A stretch of 64,000 nucleotides of DNA from Paraburkholderia monticola. GTDB taxonomy: Bacteria; Pseudomonadota; Gammaproteobacteria; Burkholderiales; Burkholderiaceae. Every line of letters starts with the position of its first letter. Position 1 is the stretch's first letter. This document shows, one piece after another, positions 27,801 to 37,134 of the stretch. Below the pieces are notes generated by a model. That model made no database searches. It had not been told where the DNA came from and was given only the letters and a program-made list of their open reading frames with translations. The stretch spans positions 1 to 64,000 of the forward strand of contig NZ_LRBG01000002.1 in NCBI RefSeq assembly GCF_001580545.1, read 5' to 3'. The translations under genes and the position numbers were made by a program.

Positions 27801-27996
27801 CGCGATCATCGCGCTCGCGCATTCGCTGAAGCTGCAAGTGATCGCCGAGGGCGTGGAGACGTCCGCGCAACTCGACTTCCTGAAGGAACGTGCGTGCGAC
27901 GAAATGCAGGGCTTCTATTTCGCCAAGCCGCTATCGACGGAAGGGATTTCCGCGCTGCTGCACGGCGGGCTGGTGCGGGAGCTGGAGCCGGCGTGA
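24880..27996 (+). CDS. PAS-PAS-PAS-GGDEF-EAL c-di-GMP signalling protein
   Basis: A 1038-residue membrane sensor. Membrane helices are at about 9-28 (LLINIAIVVVAVGANAFVAY) and 186-207, enclosing a ~155-residue, mostly helical periplasmic domain. PAS-like domains start near 229, 354 and 482. GGDEF is intact (ARHGGDEFVIVM near 684), with an RxxD inhibitory site (RTSD) five residues before it. The EAL domain has EALVRW near 811, TESTIM and DDFGTGYSSLSYLKRF near 933. Both cyclase and phosphodiesterase residues look usable, so net activity cannot be predicted. It stands alone, with no obvious partner. The signal bound is unknown. Confidence 0.93.
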   Translation: MTPFLSKRLLINIAIVVVAVGANAFVAYTQIRGQRDADARLQRSTSVRQNLDAYHAALDNALTALHRLKASGKPVPPDAADSITKPLASREHELRDELADEPSLSGALAGLSAAREALQHDIEDTLRKDGSDALDASTDSPIVDTAPADLASARERIETALATLRREENRSLQTSLAASASDSERATFVLLVTMLTGSVLLMLTFGVRENSAREKLRDARALVRNDERFRSLFDDHSVPMYIFERDTLRFLAVNAAAIQQYGYTESEFLGMTIRAIRPNSEIARLEKHLQRSADLRQSHTMAGIWRHRRKDGSIISVNVSYHALNFMGRDASFVLADDVTDQINAEAEAQRSNQMLEAVIDNIPQRIFWKDLNSRYLGCNMAFARDAGLAYPEQVVGKSDAELPWRAFADLLNEHDHEVASTGVPKMNFEVDFVIDGVHRTRVTSKLPFTGGDGEVIGVLGSYTDITEQKRADLALRLQSRALDASVNAILITAPSPSGNLIEYVNPAFMRITGYDPSEVIGHDCRVLQRDDRDQEGVALIREALAANREVSAVVRNYRKDGALFWNQLFIAPVPNADGVITHHIGVINDVTELIRYQEQLEYQANYDGLTRLPNRNLLRDRLEHALVVAQRHHTGVAVVFLDLDGFKNVNDSLGHSVGDRLLGVVAERLARCSRTSDTVARHGGDEFVIVMTDTVDEQSLITWMERVRASIAEPVWLDGTELYVGCSMGASLFPQDGDDAETLMKKADVAMYRAKDMGRNTFQFYQPEMNASAGARLNLERRLRRALRDNEFLLHYQPQVDIGSGQIVGIEALVRWHDPEVGLVPPSSFIPLAEESGLIGPLSEWVLREACRQNKAWQDQGLPPARVSVNLSARVFHQRDIAKLVMQVLAETGLEPKYLELELTESTIMRNAEEAVSMLHELHALGIGLAIDDFGTGYSSLSYLKRFPVDRLKIDRSFVSDIGVSGDDETITSAIIALAHSLKLQVIAEGVETSAQLDFLKERACDEMQGFYFAKPLSTEGISALLHGGLVRELEPA

Positions 27997-28030
27997 GCGC
28001 GGCGCGACGCGCGGCGCGTGACGCCGTGGG

Positions 28031-28060
28031 TCGCCCCTTGACGCCCCTTGACGCCCCTTG
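28031..28060. repeat. Three tandem 10-bp repeats (CGCCCCTTGA-type)
   Basis: The unit (A/T)CGCCCCTTG occurs three times head to tail (28031-28040, 28041-28050, 28051-28060) in the 80-bp gap between the convergent GGDEF-EAL and GST genes. Only the first base of copy 1 differs. It is probably a slippage product; no function is evident. Confidence 0.9.
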
Positions 28061-28076
28061 ACCTCTCAACCGCCGT

Positions 28077-28688
28077 TCACTCCGGCGGCGTGTCCATGAA
28101 CACCGGCAGGCTCTCCGCGAACGCGGAAAACGTCTCGAGCCGCGGATGCCCGGCCTTGCTGACCATCTCCGGCAGCATCATGTGCGTGAATTGCCACGCG
28201 ACGGCGACGGCCACGTCCGCCGCGGTGAACTGCTCCTGCGTGTCGGGCAGCGGCCCTTCGCGCAACTCGCGTTCGAGTTCGGCGTAGGCGGCGAGCAGCT
28301 GCGTGCGTACGCGCTCGACCCACGGTTCATGCTGCTTGTCCTCTGGCCGCAGATTGCGCTCGTAGACGATCTGCACGCTCTTTTCGCACGCGGCAAGCGC
28401 GAGACCCGTCAGACGCGCGGCGCGCAATGCCGCGTCGGCTTGAGTCGGGAACAGCGGGGTGGGGCCGGCGAGCGTCGCCAGATACTGCAGGATCACCGTC
28501 GAGTCCATCAGGACCGCGTCGTTGTCGGCGACGAGCGTCGGTGCCTTGACGACGGGGTTGATCGTCGCGAACTGGTCGTAGGTGCGGAACACCGAAATCG
28601 ACTCGTGGGCGAAGTCGAGCTTCAGCAGCTTCATGCAGATGGCGACGCGCCGCACGTAGGGCGAATCGAGCATACCGATCAGTTTCAT
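28077..28688 (-). CDS. Glutathione S-transferase family protein
   Basis: A 203-residue protein starting MKLIGMLDSPYVRRVAICMK. ATG 28688 is preferred over the adjacent GTG at 28691. The thioredoxin-like N-domain carries the serine of SPYVRR and the cis-proline region INPVVKAPTLV, then DSTVILQYL for glutathione binding. The helical C-domain runs from about 85. Substrate unknown. It is followed on the same strand by nothing close, and its stop is convergent with the GGDEF-EAL gene. Confidence 0.9.
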   Translation of the reverse strand: MKLIGMLDSPYVRRVAICMKLLKLDFAHESISVFRTYDQFATINPVVKAPTLVADNDAVLMDSTVILQYLATLAGPTPLFPTQADAALRAARLTGLALAACEKSVQIVYERNLRPEDKQHEPWVERVRTQLLAAYAELERELREGPLPDTQEQFTAADVAVAVAWQFTHMMLPEMVSKAGHPRLETFSAFAESLPVFMDTPPE

Positions 28689-28815
28689 CACGATTTCCGT
28701 TGGAAGAACGACTATCGGGCGCCCGGGCCGCGTGCGCTGATCGGCTGAAACGGCTAGCTAGCTGGCGGCGCGGCGCGTGACGCGTGGAAGCGCTAGCTTA
28801 AGCATCAACGTTGGC

Positions 28816-29211
28816 TCAGTCCAGCACCGGCAGCGCGCGCGGACGGCGGTCGCTGTCGGTGGCGACGTAGGTGAGGATCGCTTCGGTGACCTTGACGACT
28901 TCCTGCGCGAGGCTCATCCGCTGCGCGTAGACCTCGACCGATACCGTCACCGAGGTATTGCCGGTCTTCACGATATCCGCGTAAAAGCTCAGCAGATCGC
29001 CGACGAACACGGGCTGCTTGAACAGGAACGAGTTGACCGCGATCGTCGCGACGCGCCCGTTGGCGCGCCGGCTCGCCGGGATCGAGCCGGCGATGTCGAC
29101 CTGCGCCATGATCCAGCCGCCGAACACGTCGCCGTGGATGTTCGCGTCCGAGGGCTGCGGCATGACGCGCAGCGCGCAAGGCTTGGACGGGAGTTGAAGA
29201 AGATCGGTCAT
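28816..29211 (-). CDS. Acyl-CoA thioesterase, YciA/hot-dog type
   Basis: A 131-residue hotdog thioesterase. The start MTDLLQLPSKPCALRVM at 29211 has AAGGA eight bases upstream, which excludes longer readings. DANIHGDVFGGWIMAQVDIAG is the signature helix with the catalytic aspartate, followed by TIAVNSFLFKQPVFVGDLLS. YciA-type enzymes hydrolyse a broad range of acyl-CoAs. Its start faces the ABC exporter across a 196-bp divergent gap. Confidence 0.9.
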   Translation of the reverse strand: MTDLLQLPSKPCALRVMPQPSDANIHGDVFGGWIMAQVDIAGSIPASRRANGRVATIAVNSFLFKQPVFVGDLLSFYADIVKTGNTSVTVSVEVYAQRMSLAQEVVKVTEAILTYVATDSDRRPRALPVLD

Positions 29212-29407
29212 CGGGACATCCTTGAGAAGCGTGTTCGCGCGTATTGACGGATTGGCTGGGCCGGCTCGACCGTGGGCCATGAAAAGCGGCGCCAGCCGGC
29301 TTCTGCGACAATACAGAGATCAGGAATTGTACGGGAAAGCGCCCAGCGAAGCGCGCGCGCCGCGCGCCGCTGCGAACTCCGGCAGTTCCGCCCTCTCCCC
29401 ACGATCC

Positions 29408-31306
29408 ATGCGCCGCTCGCTTCCGTCCGAACCCTCGCCGATTTCCACCCAACCGCGCAACGACTGGCAGACGATCCTGTCGCTGCTGCCGTATCTCGCG
29501 ACCTACAAATGGCGCGTCGGCTTTGCGCTGACCTGCCTGATCGGCGCGAAGGTCGCCAATCTCGGCGTGCCGATCGTGATGAAGCGCATCGTCGACAGCC
29601 TTGCGTCAGTCCGGCATCTGACCGCGCTCGGCCGCGCGCAGGACGCGCCCGGCGTCGTGCTGCTCGGCGGCATCGGCTTGCTGGTGGTCGCGTATGCGGT
29701 GGTGCGGCTGTCCACTTCGCTTTTCACCGAGCTGCGTGAAATCCTGTTTTCGAAGGTGACCGAAAGCGCGGTGCGTCAGCTCGCGCTGAAGGTGTTCCGC
29801 CATCTGCACGGGCTGTCGCTGCGCTTTCATCTCGAACGGCAGACGGGCGGCATGTCGCGCGATATCGAACGCGGCACGCGGGGCATCACGCAGCTGATTT
29901 CCTATTCGCTGTACAGCATCCTGCCGACGCTCGTCGAAGTCGGTCTCGTGCTCGGCTTTTTCGTCGTCAAGTACGAGGCCTATTACGCGATCGTCACGTT
30001 CGTCGCGCTCGCGATGTACATCGCGTTCACGGTGAAAGTCACCGAGTGGCGCACGCACTTCCGACGCACGATGAACGAGCTCGATTCGAAGGCGAATTCG
30101 CGCGCGATCGACTCGCTGCTGAACTACGAGACCGTCAAGTACTTCGGCAACGAGGAGTGGGAGGCGAGCCGCTACGACGAAAACCTGAAGCGCTATCGCA
30201 CGGCGGCGATCAAGTCGCAGCGCTCGCTGTCGGCGCTGAACTTCGGGCAGCAGGCGATCATCGGCACGGGGCTCGTGTTCATCCTGTGGCGCGCGACCCA
30301 GGGCGTGATGGCCGGGCGCCTGACGCTCGGCGACCTGGTGCTGATCAACACGTTCATGCTGCAGCTGTATATTCCGCTGAATTTTCTCGGGGTGGTCTAT
30401 CGCGAGCTGAAGCAGAGCCTGACCGATATGGACCGAATGTTCTCGCTGCTCGGCGCGCCGCAGGAGGTGCCCGACGCGCCGGATGCGGCGGCTTTGCGGG
30501 TGAGCGGCGCGCAGGTGCGCTTCGAGAACGTGAGCTTCGCTTACGAGCCAGCGCGCTCGATTCTGCACGACGTGAGCTTCACGATCGCGGCCGGCACGAC
30601 GACGGCGGTGGTCGGCCATAGCGGCTCGGGCAAATCGACGCTCGCGCGGCTGCTGTTCCGCTTCTACGATCTCGACCGCGCGACGGGCGGCGCGATCCGT
30701 ATCGACGGGCAGGATATTCGCGACGTAACGCAGGATTCGCTGCGCGCGTCGATCGGCATCGTGCCGCAGGACACGGTGCTGTTCAACGACTCGATCTACT
30801 ACAACATCGCGTACGGGCGGCCATCGGCGACGCGCGACGAGGTGATCGCGGCGGCGCGCGCCGCGCATATCCACGAGTTCATCGAAAGTTTGCCGAAAGG
30901 CTACGACACGCCAGTCGGCGAGCGCGGGCTCAAGCTTTCCGGCGGCGAAAAGCAGCGTGTCGCGATCGCGCGGACCATCCTGAAGAATCCGCCGATCCTG
31001 CTGTTCGACGAAGCGACGTCCGCACTCGATTCGCGCTCCGAGCGCGCGATCCAGCACGAGCTCGACCAGATCGCCCGCGAACGCACGACGCTGATCATCG
31101 CGCACCGGCTGTCGACGGTCGTGCACGCGCAGCAGATCATCGTGATGGACAAGGGCCGCATCGTCGAACGCGGCACGCATGCCGAGCTGTTGCGCGCAAA
31201 CGGCCTGTTCGCGCAGATGTGGGCGTTGCAGCAGCGCGCCGCGCAGACGACCCAGGCGCTGGAAGGGGCGGAAGCGGTCGGCGCGAACGAGAGCGCGGCG
31301 AAGTGA
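29408..31306 (+). CDS. Atm1/HMT1-type ABC exporter (fused permease and ATPase)
   Basis: About 632 residues from ATG 29408; longer in-frame starts give an unlikely polar leader. The six-helix exporter domain spans roughly 35-330 and contains the Atm1 hallmark NYETVKYFGNEEWEASRY. The nucleotide-binding domain (~375-610) has Walker A GHSGSGKST, signature LSGGEKQRVAIARTILK and Walker [14 protein letters not shown]. Bacterial Atm1 relatives export glutathione-linked compounds or metals and contribute to metal tolerance; the substrate here is unknown. It works as a homodimer in the inner membrane. Confidence 0.92.
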   Translation: MRRSLPSEPSPISTQPRNDWQTILSLLPYLATYKWRVGFALTCLIGAKVANLGVPIVMKRIVDSLASVRHLTALGRAQDAPGVVLLGGIGLLVVAYAVVRLSTSLFTELREILFSKVTESAVRQLALKVFRHLHGLSLRFHLERQTGGMSRDIERGTRGITQLISYSLYSILPTLVEVGLVLGFFVVKYEAYYAIVTFVALAMYIAFTVKVTEWRTHFRRTMNELDSKANSRAIDSLLNYETVKYFGNEEWEASRYDENLKRYRTAAIKSQRSLSALNFGQQAIIGTGLVFILWRATQGVMAGRLTLGDLVLINTFMLQLYIPLNFLGVVYRELKQSLTDMDRMFSLLGAPQEVPDAPDAAALRVSGAQVRFENVSFAYEPARSILHDVSFTIAAGTTTAVVGHSGSGKSTLARLLFRFYDLDRATGGAIRIDGQDIRDVTQDSLRASIGIVPQDTVLFNDSIYYNIAYGRPSATRDEVIAAARAAHIHEFIESLPKGYDTPVGERGLKLSGGEKQRVAIARTILKNPPILLFDEATSALDSRSERAIQHELDQIARERTTLIIAHRLSTVVHAQQIIVMDKGRIVERGTHAELLRANGLFAQMWALQQRAAQTTQALEGAEAVGANESAAK

Positions 31307-31309
31307 AGC

Positions 31310-32023
31310 TCAGCGCGAGCGCAACAGCCGATCGAGCGCTTCGAGCTGCGCCTGGGTGCCGACGTTCTCCCACAACCCGTCGTACAGTTCGCCGCTAGCC
31401 AGCCCTCGCGCGATCGTCTCGCGATAGTACGGGCTCAGCGCGCGCCGCGTGCCGCGCGGTAGATCGCGGAACATCCGAGTGTCGTAGAGGCCGAAACTGC
31501 CGAACGTGAGGCGCGGCTGCGCATCGAGCGATACCACGCCCTCGACGAGCCCAAAGTCACCGTTCGGGTGAAACGGCGGATTCGGCACCATCACCAGATG
31601 CATGCCGGGCTCGGGCAGCGCCCGCAGCTCGCCGGCGCGCACGTGCAGCGCGGCGTAATCGTATTCGGTGTACACGTCGCCGGCCACCGCGACGAACACG
31701 TGATCCGCGCCGTCATCGGTCAGGAGCGGCAGCGCCTGCGCGATACCGCCCGCGGTCTCGAGCGCCTCGTGCTCGGGCGAGTAACGCAACTCGACCTGCC
31801 AGCGCGAGCCGTCGCCGAGCGCCGCTTCGAGCTGCGCGCCGAGCCACGCATGATTGATCACGATGCTGCGGATGCCGGCCCGCGCGAGCCGTTCGATCTG
31901 CCACACGATCAGCGGCTTGCCGCCCACTTCGAGCAAAGGCTTCGGGCACGCGTCGGTCAACGGACGCATGCGCTCGCCGCGGCCCGCGGCGAAAATCATC
32001 GCTTTCTTCACGGACATCGTCAT
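31310..32023 (-). CDS. murU: N-acetylmuramate alpha-1-phosphate uridylyltransferase MurU
   Basis: A 237-residue nucleotidyltransferase: AMIFAAGRGERMRPLTDACP is the nucleotide-binding loop, followed by KPLLEVGGKPLIVWQIERL. An alternative ATG two codons in is possible. It starts three bases after the stop of amgK, so the two are cotranscribed. MurU joins UTP to MurNAc-1-phosphate, giving UDP-MurNAc directly and bypassing de novo synthesis (a fosfomycin-insensitive recycling route known from Pseudomonas). The call relies on the amgK partner, because the fold alone is generic. Confidence 0.88.
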   Translation of the reverse strand: MTMSVKKAMIFAAGRGERMRPLTDACPKPLLEVGGKPLIVWQIERLARAGIRSIVINHAWLGAQLEAALGDGSRWQVELRYSPEHEALETAGGIAQALPLLTDDGADHVFVAVAGDVYTEYDYAALHVRAGELRALPEPGMHLVMVPNPPFHPNGDFGLVEGVVSLDAQPRLTFGSFGLYDTRMFRDLPRGTRRALSPYYRETIARGLASGELYDGLWENVGTQAQLEALDRLLRSR

Positions 32024-32026
32024 CGG

Positions 32027-33094
32027 TCAGAAGGTGTAGCCGACTTCCTGCGCGCGGCCCTGGAGGTCGTCGAGCAGTTTCGCGAACCCGCGCAGCGGCG
32101 CGTAACGCTCCGCCACCTTGCGGGCATAGCCGATGAAGCGCGGCAGGTCGTTCATGTAATGCGCCTTGCTGTCGCGATAGTTGATGCGGCAGAAGAGACC
32201 CAGCACCTTGATGTGGCGCTGCAGCCCCATCCATTCGAGCTGGCGGTAGAACTCGCCGAAATCGGCATCGACCGGCAGGCCGGCTTTTTTCGCGCGTTCC
32301 CAGTAGTACGCGAAGCAGTCGAGTTCGAACTCCTCGTCCCAGCTGAGAAACGCGTCGCGCAAGAGCGACACGACGTCGTACGTGATCGGGCCGTACACCG
32401 CGTCCTGGAAGTCGAGCACGCCGGGGTTGGGCTCCACGATCATCAGATTGCGCGGCATGAAATCGCGCAGCATGAAGCTTTGCGGCTGTGCGCGCGCGCT
32501 CGCGATCAGCAACGCGAACGTGCGATCGAGCAGCTCGCGCGTCGCGGCGTCGACCTCGCGGCCGAGATGACGGCCGATGAACCACTCGGGCATCAGCTCC
32601 ATTTCGCGGCGCAGGAACGCTTCGTCGAACGGCGGCAGCAAATCTTCGCGCGAGCTGAGCTGCCAGCGGATCAACGCGTCGAGCGCGTCACGCATCAGCG
32701 TGCGCGCCGCGCGCATGTCGCCCGCGGCTTGCGCGTCGGTCAGCGCGCCGAGGTACGACGCCGTGCCGAGATCGGTGACGAGCATGAAGCCGGCGTCGAA
32801 GTCGGCTTCGAGCACGCGCGGCACGTGCACGCCGGCGGCCTCGAGCAACTGCGCGATCTGCGCGAATTCGCGGCATTTTTCGGGCGGCGGGGCGTCGACG
32901 GCGATCAGCGTTCCCGCGCCGTTGCCTTGCGCCGCCTTACCGGCGAGCCGGAAATAACGGCGAAAGCTGGCGTCGGACGAGGCCGGAACGAGGGTGTCGG
33001 GCTCGAGCGCATGGCGCGCGGCGTGGCCTTGCAGCCAGGCCTTGAGCAGGGAGAGACGGGAGTCGGTGAAATCTTGGGTGGAGGGCAGCGTCAT
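32027..33094 (-). CDS. amgK: Anomeric N-acetylmuramate/N-acetylglucosamine kinase AmgK
   Basis: About 355 residues from ATG 33094 (MTLPSTQDFTDSRLSLLKAW); a TTG five codons upstream is less likely. This is an aminoglycoside-phosphotransferase-fold kinase: SSDASFRRYFRL (nucleotide loop), MLVTDLGTASYLGAL (hinge), FMLRDFMPRNLMI (catalytic loop, HxD replaced by RDF) and VLDFQDAVYGPITYDV (metal-binding DFQ). AmgK phosphorylates free MurNAc at C1 for MurU. It is divergent from lptD, an arrangement shared with pseudomonads. Confidence 0.9.
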   Translation of the reverse strand: MTLPSTQDFTDSRLSLLKAWLQGHAARHALEPDTLVPASSDASFRRYFRLAGKAAQGNGAGTLIAVDAPPPEKCREFAQIAQLLEAAGVHVPRVLEADFDAGFMLVTDLGTASYLGALTDAQAAGDMRAARTLMRDALDALIRWQLSSREDLLPPFDEAFLRREMELMPEWFIGRHLGREVDAATRELLDRTFALLIASARAQPQSFMLRDFMPRNLMIVEPNPGVLDFQDAVYGPITYDVVSLLRDAFLSWDEEFELDCFAYYWERAKKAGLPVDADFGEFYRQLEWMGLQRHIKVLGLFCRINYRDSKAHYMNDLPRFIGYARKVAERYAPLRGFAKLLDDLQGRAQEVGYTF

Positions 33095-33130
33095 GAAAAG
33101 CGGCGGCAAATTCTTGGGGGCAACGTCTTG

Positions 33131-33142
33131 CCATATAATACC
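33131..33142. promoter_or_regulatory. AT-rich promoter core between amgK and lptD
   Basis: CCATATAATACC carries TATAAT on the plus strand (33134-33139) and TATTAT on the minus strand. It lies 40 bp from the amgK ATG and 180 bp from the lptD ATG. No strong -35 is visible on either strand, so assignment is tentative. Confidence 0.35.
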
Positions 33143-33318
33143 CCACGACTTTTTTGACGCGACTCACACGCCAGCTTTCGCGTGCTCCGTTTTACCGCCC
33201 GCCTTATCATTCGGCAAATTGGGAATCCAGACGTGCAGCCGACTCTCACGGTCGCGGTGTGCAGGCGGTGGATCGTGACGGCGCAAGCTTGCCCACGGGT
33301 CGACTCGCCAACCGATAC

Positions 33319-35691
33319 ATGCCGCCCAGACAGCTTTCCTATACGACTCCTTCCTGTGCAGTAGTGCCGCGCAAAAGGCGGCTCGTCGCGGCGTTGATCG
33401 CCGTTCCGGGCCTGATGCCCGCGCTTGCGTACGCCCAGTTGGCGGGGGAAGCTGCGCAACCGCAACCGGTCTACCCGCCGTGGGGCATGCAGCTTGCTCC
33501 GCAGCTCGAAGATCATCCGTTGCAAACGGGCCAGCGGCCGGCCACCTTCGTGCTCGGCGACCACGCCAGCGGCACGATCGACCAGGATCTCGCCGCCAAG
33601 GGCTCGGCCGAAGTGCGTCACAACACGGCCGTGATCAAGGCCGACGACCTGCACTACGACCAGGACACGGACATGGCCGATGCATACGGCAATGTCCACG
33701 TGATCAACACTGGCAATACCTTCATCGGACCTGAAGCGCATCTGCGCGTCGATTCGACCGAAGGCTTCATGACCGCGCCGAAGTACCACTTCACGGTGAC
33801 GGGCGGCTCGGGCAGCGCACAGCGCGTCGACCTGCTCGACGCCGAGCGCTCGGTGTTCACGAAAGGTACCTACACGGCGTGCGCGTGCACGGACAATCCG
33901 GCCTGGTACATCAAGGGCAGCGAGTTCGATTTCGACACCGGCGCGGACGAAGGCGTCGCCTACAACAGCGTGCTGTTCTTCCAGGGCGTGCCGGTGTTCG
34001 CGTCGCCGTGGCTGTCGTTCCCGCTGTCGGGCGACCGGCGCAGCGGCCTGTTGCCGCCCACGTTCTCGCTGAGCTCGACGAACGGCGTCGAGCTGTCGGT
34101 GCCGTATTACTTCAACATCGCGCCGAATCGCGATCTGACGGTGACGCCGCGTCTGATCTCGAAGCGCGGTGTGCAGCTGCAGAGCACGTTCCGTTATCTG
34201 TCGCCGACGTATTCCGGTTCGATCACCGGCGAATTCCTGCCGGACGATCATCTGACGCATACGAATCGCTACGCGATTTATCTCCAGCACAACCAGAACT
34301 TCGGCAACGGCTTCGGCGGCTACATTTACTACAACCGGGTGTCGGACAACACGTACCCGGAAGACCTGTCGTCGTCGGCCAACCAGTTCATGAATGGCCT
34401 CCAGCTCCTGTACCAGCAGGAAGCCGGGTTGACCTACAACAACGGGCCGTGGTCCGTGCTTGCGCGTGAGCAGCACTGGCAGACGCTGGAGTCGTCGGCG
34501 GCGCCATACGGCCGCGAGCCGCAGTTGAACGTGAAGTATGCGAAGTACAACATCGGCGGCTTCGACTTCGGCGCCGAGGCCGACTACACGAACTTCCGCA
34601 TCACCACCGCGGATCTGACGGAAGGCCAGCGGGTGCTGTTCAACCCGTACCTGGCGTATTCGGTGGTGGGGCCGGGCTACTTCGTGACGCCGAAGGTGCA
34701 GTGGCACTTCGCGTCGTACAACCTGAACAACATCGGTACCGATCTGGCGGGCGTGCCGAACCCGCAGAAGAATTTCACCGAGTCGATCCCGACCTTCACG
34801 TTCGATACGGGCCTGACGTTCGAGCGCTCGGTGCGCATTTTCGGCGCGGACTATATCCAGACGCTGGAGCCGCGCCTGTACTACGTGTACACGCCGTACC
34901 GCAACCAGAACAACGCGCCGCTGTTCGATACCGCCGAATCCGACTTCGGCCTCGCGGAAATTTATACGCCGAACACGTTCGTCGGCAACGACCGGATCGC
35001 CGACGCGAACCGCCTGACCGTCGGTCTCACCACGCGCTTCATCAACCCGGCGAGCGGCGACGAACGCGCGCGTTTCGTGATCGCGCAGCAGTATTACTTC
35101 CAGGATCAGCGCGTCACGCTGCAGCCGAACCAGACCAGCACCGAGGCCACGCACTCGGACCTGATCGCGGGTGCGTCGCTCAAGCTGGGCGCCGGTTTCA
35201 ATTCGGAAACCGCGTTCCAATATAATGCGGACAACAACCAGCTCACGAAGACGAGTGTCGGCTTCGGGTTCAGTCCGGAGAGCGGCAAGGTCATCAACGT
35301 CGCGTACCGCTACACGCGCGCCAACACCACGCTCGACAACACTCCGATCAATCAGGTGCTGATTTCGGGTCAATGGCCGCTGTCGCACCGGATGTACGGT
35401 GTCGGCCGGTTCAACTACGACCTGAATGGCCACCGAATCGTCGACGGACTGGTCGGCCTGCAATACGACGCGGACTGCTGGACGCTCGGCGCCGGCCTCC
35501 AGCGCTATGCGAACGGCCTCAACACGTCGGGGCAGACTCAATCGAGCACGCGGTTTCTGGCGCAGTTGACGTTCAAGGGTCTGTCGAGCGTCGACAACGG
35601 ACTGATGACCGCGTTCCGCAGCAGTGTGGCCGGCTATACGCCGTTGCCGCCGCCGCCGCCGCCGGAGTCGCGGTTCACCAACTACGAATGA
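33319..35691 (+). CDS. lptD: LPS-assembly protein LptD
   Basis: About 790 residues from ATG 33319. A signal peptide follows [22 protein letters not shown], with likely cleavage before QLAGEAA. The periplasmic OstA-like domain is at about 70-190 ([20 protein letters not shown]), and the rest is a beta-barrel with alternating aromatic strands. LptD inserts lipopolysaccharide into the outer leaflet with LptE. The mature protein has three cysteines by my count: a CAC pair near residue 192 and one in DADCWTLG near the C-terminus. It heads the lptD-surA-pdxA-rsmA series. Confidence 0.96.
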   Translation: MPPRQLSYTTPSCAVVPRKRRLVAALIAVPGLMPALAYAQLAGEAAQPQPVYPPWGMQLAPQLEDHPLQTGQRPATFVLGDHASGTIDQDLAAKGSAEVRHNTAVIKADDLHYDQDTDMADAYGNVHVINTGNTFIGPEAHLRVDSTEGFMTAPKYHFTVTGGSGSAQRVDLLDAERSVFTKGTYTACACTDNPAWYIKGSEFDFDTGADEGVAYNSVLFFQGVPVFASPWLSFPLSGDRRSGLLPPTFSLSSTNGVELSVPYYFNIAPNRDLTVTPRLISKRGVQLQSTFRYLSPTYSGSITGEFLPDDHLTHTNRYAIYLQHNQNFGNGFGGYIYYNRVSDNTYPEDLSSSANQFMNGLQLLYQQEAGLTYNNGPWSVLAREQHWQTLESSAAPYGREPQLNVKYAKYNIGGFDFGAEADYTNFRITTADLTEGQRVLFNPYLAYSVVGPGYFVTPKVQWHFASYNLNNIGTDLAGVPNPQKNFTESIPTFTFDTGLTFERSVRIFGADYIQTLEPRLYYVYTPYRNQNNAPLFDTAESDFGLAEIYTPNTFVGNDRIADANRLTVGLTTRFINPASGDERARFVIAQQYYFQDQRVTLQPNQTSTEATHSDLIAGASLKLGAGFNSETAFQYNADNNQLTKTSVGFGFSPESGKVINVAYRYTRANTTLDNTPINQVLISGQWPLSHRMYGVGRFNYDLNGHRIVDGLVGLQYDADCWTLGAGLQRYANGLNTSGQTQSSTRFLAQLTFKGLSSVDNGLMTAFRSSVAGYTPLPPPPPPESRFTNYE

Positions 35692-35765
35692 CGGTCGCCC
35701 GATCATTCATGGCTTGCGAAAAGACGGGCGAAGCGCCCGACATCATTGGAGTATCTGTGGCAATC

Positions 35766-37121
35766 ATGAAACAGCTTCGCTTGGCAACGCTCGCGGCGGG
35801 TCTCGTCGCCGCGGCGTCTTTCCTTCCCGTAGCGTCGGTACAGGCGCAGGCGTTGGGCGGCAATAGCGGCCAGCCGGTCGACGGCATCGCCGCGGTAGTC
35901 AACAACGGTGTGATCACCCAGCGCGAACTCGACGAACGGGTCCACCTGATCTCGCAACGGCTGAGCCAGCAAAACGCCCCGGTGCCGCCGATGGACCAGT
36001 TGCGCCAGCAAGTGCTCGCGCAGATGGTGCTCGAGCGCATCCAGCTGCAAAAGGCCAAGGAAGACGGCATCACCATCGACGACGCAGCCGTGCAGCGCAC
36101 GCTCGAGCGTCTCGCGCAGGCGAACAACATGTCGCTCGAAATGTACCGCGCGCGCATCGAGGCGCAAGGCGTGCCCTGGGCCACCTTCACGAGCGACGCG
36201 CGCACGGAGCTGACGCTGTCGCGTCTGCGCGAGAAGGAAGTGGATAGCAAGATCACGGTGACGGACGCCGAGGTCGCGAACTACATCGCCAGCCAGCGCG
36301 GCCCGGGCGCCGGCCAGACGAGCGACCTGCACATGCAGCACATCTTCGTGAAGGCGCCGCTGAACGCGCCGGAGACCGACATCGAGGCGGCGCAGAAGAA
36401 GGCCGAGGCCTTGCTCGCCGAGGCGAAGGGCGGCGCGGATTTCGAAAAGCTTGCGAAAGCCAATTCGCAGGCACCGGACGCGGCGAAGAACGGCGGCGAT
36501 CTCGGCTTTCTCGCACCGTCGAAGCTGCCGCCCGAGTTCGTGAAGGCCGCCTCGAGCCTGCGTCCGGGTGAGATCAGCCCGGATCTGGTCCGCACCAGCG
36601 ACGGCTTCGAAATCGTGCGTCTGGTCGAGCGCCGCACCGGCCAGGGTACCAGCGCGGACGCGCCGAAGCTCGTGCAGACGCACGTACGTCACATCCTGCT
36701 GCGCGTCGGCGACGGCATGTCCGAGCCGCAGGCACGCCAGAAGCTGCTCGACATCCGCAACCAGATTGCCGCGGGCGGTGACTTCGCGAAGTTCGCGCGT
36801 ACCTATTCGCAGGACGGCTCGTCGTCGCAAGGCGGCGACCTCGGCTGGATCAGCCCGGGCGAGACGGTGCCCGAATTCGAGCGCGCGATGAACGCGCTGC
36901 AGGACGGCCAGATCAGCGAGCCGGTGCGCAGCGAATACGGCTACCACCTGATCCAGGTGCTCGGCCGCCGGGATGCGGAAGGCTCGATTTCGCAACAGAT
37001 GGATCTCGCGCGCCAGGCCATCGGCCAACGCAAGGCGGAACAGGCGTACGCCGACTGGCTGCGCGAGCTGCGCGACACCGCGTACGTGGAAGTGAAGCCG
37101 GCCGCGGTGAGCGTGCAGTAA
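35766..37121 (+). CDS. surA: Periplasmic chaperone / peptidyl-prolyl isomerase SurA
   Basis: A 451-residue protein. [20 protein letters not shown] is a signal peptide ending near SVQAQA. The SurA N-terminal chaperone domain follows ([20 protein letters not shown]), then two parvulin domains starting at about [10 protein letters not shown] (~195) and [14 protein letters not shown] (~305). It escorts outer-membrane proteins, including LptD, to the BAM complex. It lies 74 bp after lptD, and the in-frame reading extending far upstream is not real. Confidence 0.96.
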   Translation: MKQLRLATLAAGLVAAASFLPVASVQAQALGGNSGQPVDGIAAVVNNGVITQRELDERVHLISQRLSQQNAPVPPMDQLRQQVLAQMVLERIQLQKAKEDGITIDDAAVQRTLERLAQANNMSLEMYRARIEAQGVPWATFTSDARTELTLSRLREKEVDSKITVTDAEVANYIASQRGPGAGQTSDLHMQHIFVKAPLNAPETDIEAAQKKAEALLAEAKGGADFEKLAKANSQAPDAAKNGGDLGFLAPSKLPPEFVKAASSLRPGEISPDLVRTSDGFEIVRLVERRTGQGTSADAPKLVQTHVRHILLRVGDGMSEPQARQKLLDIRNQIAAGGDFAKFARTYSQDGSSSQGGDLGWISPGETVPEFERAMNALQDGQISEPVRSEYGYHLIQVLGRRDAEGSISQQMDLARQAIGQRKAEQAYADWLRELRDTAYVEVKPAAVSVQ

Positions 37122-37134
37122 CCGAGCCAAGACC

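Noticed and set aside
25288-27870. An 860-codon frame opposite the GGDEF-EAL gene
   Set aside because: Same GC-skewed shadow pattern; the plus-strand protein has intact catalytic motifs.
33091-35706. An 871-codon open frame opposite lptD
   Set aside because: It is antisense to a certain gene, Arg/Val-rich and without family features.
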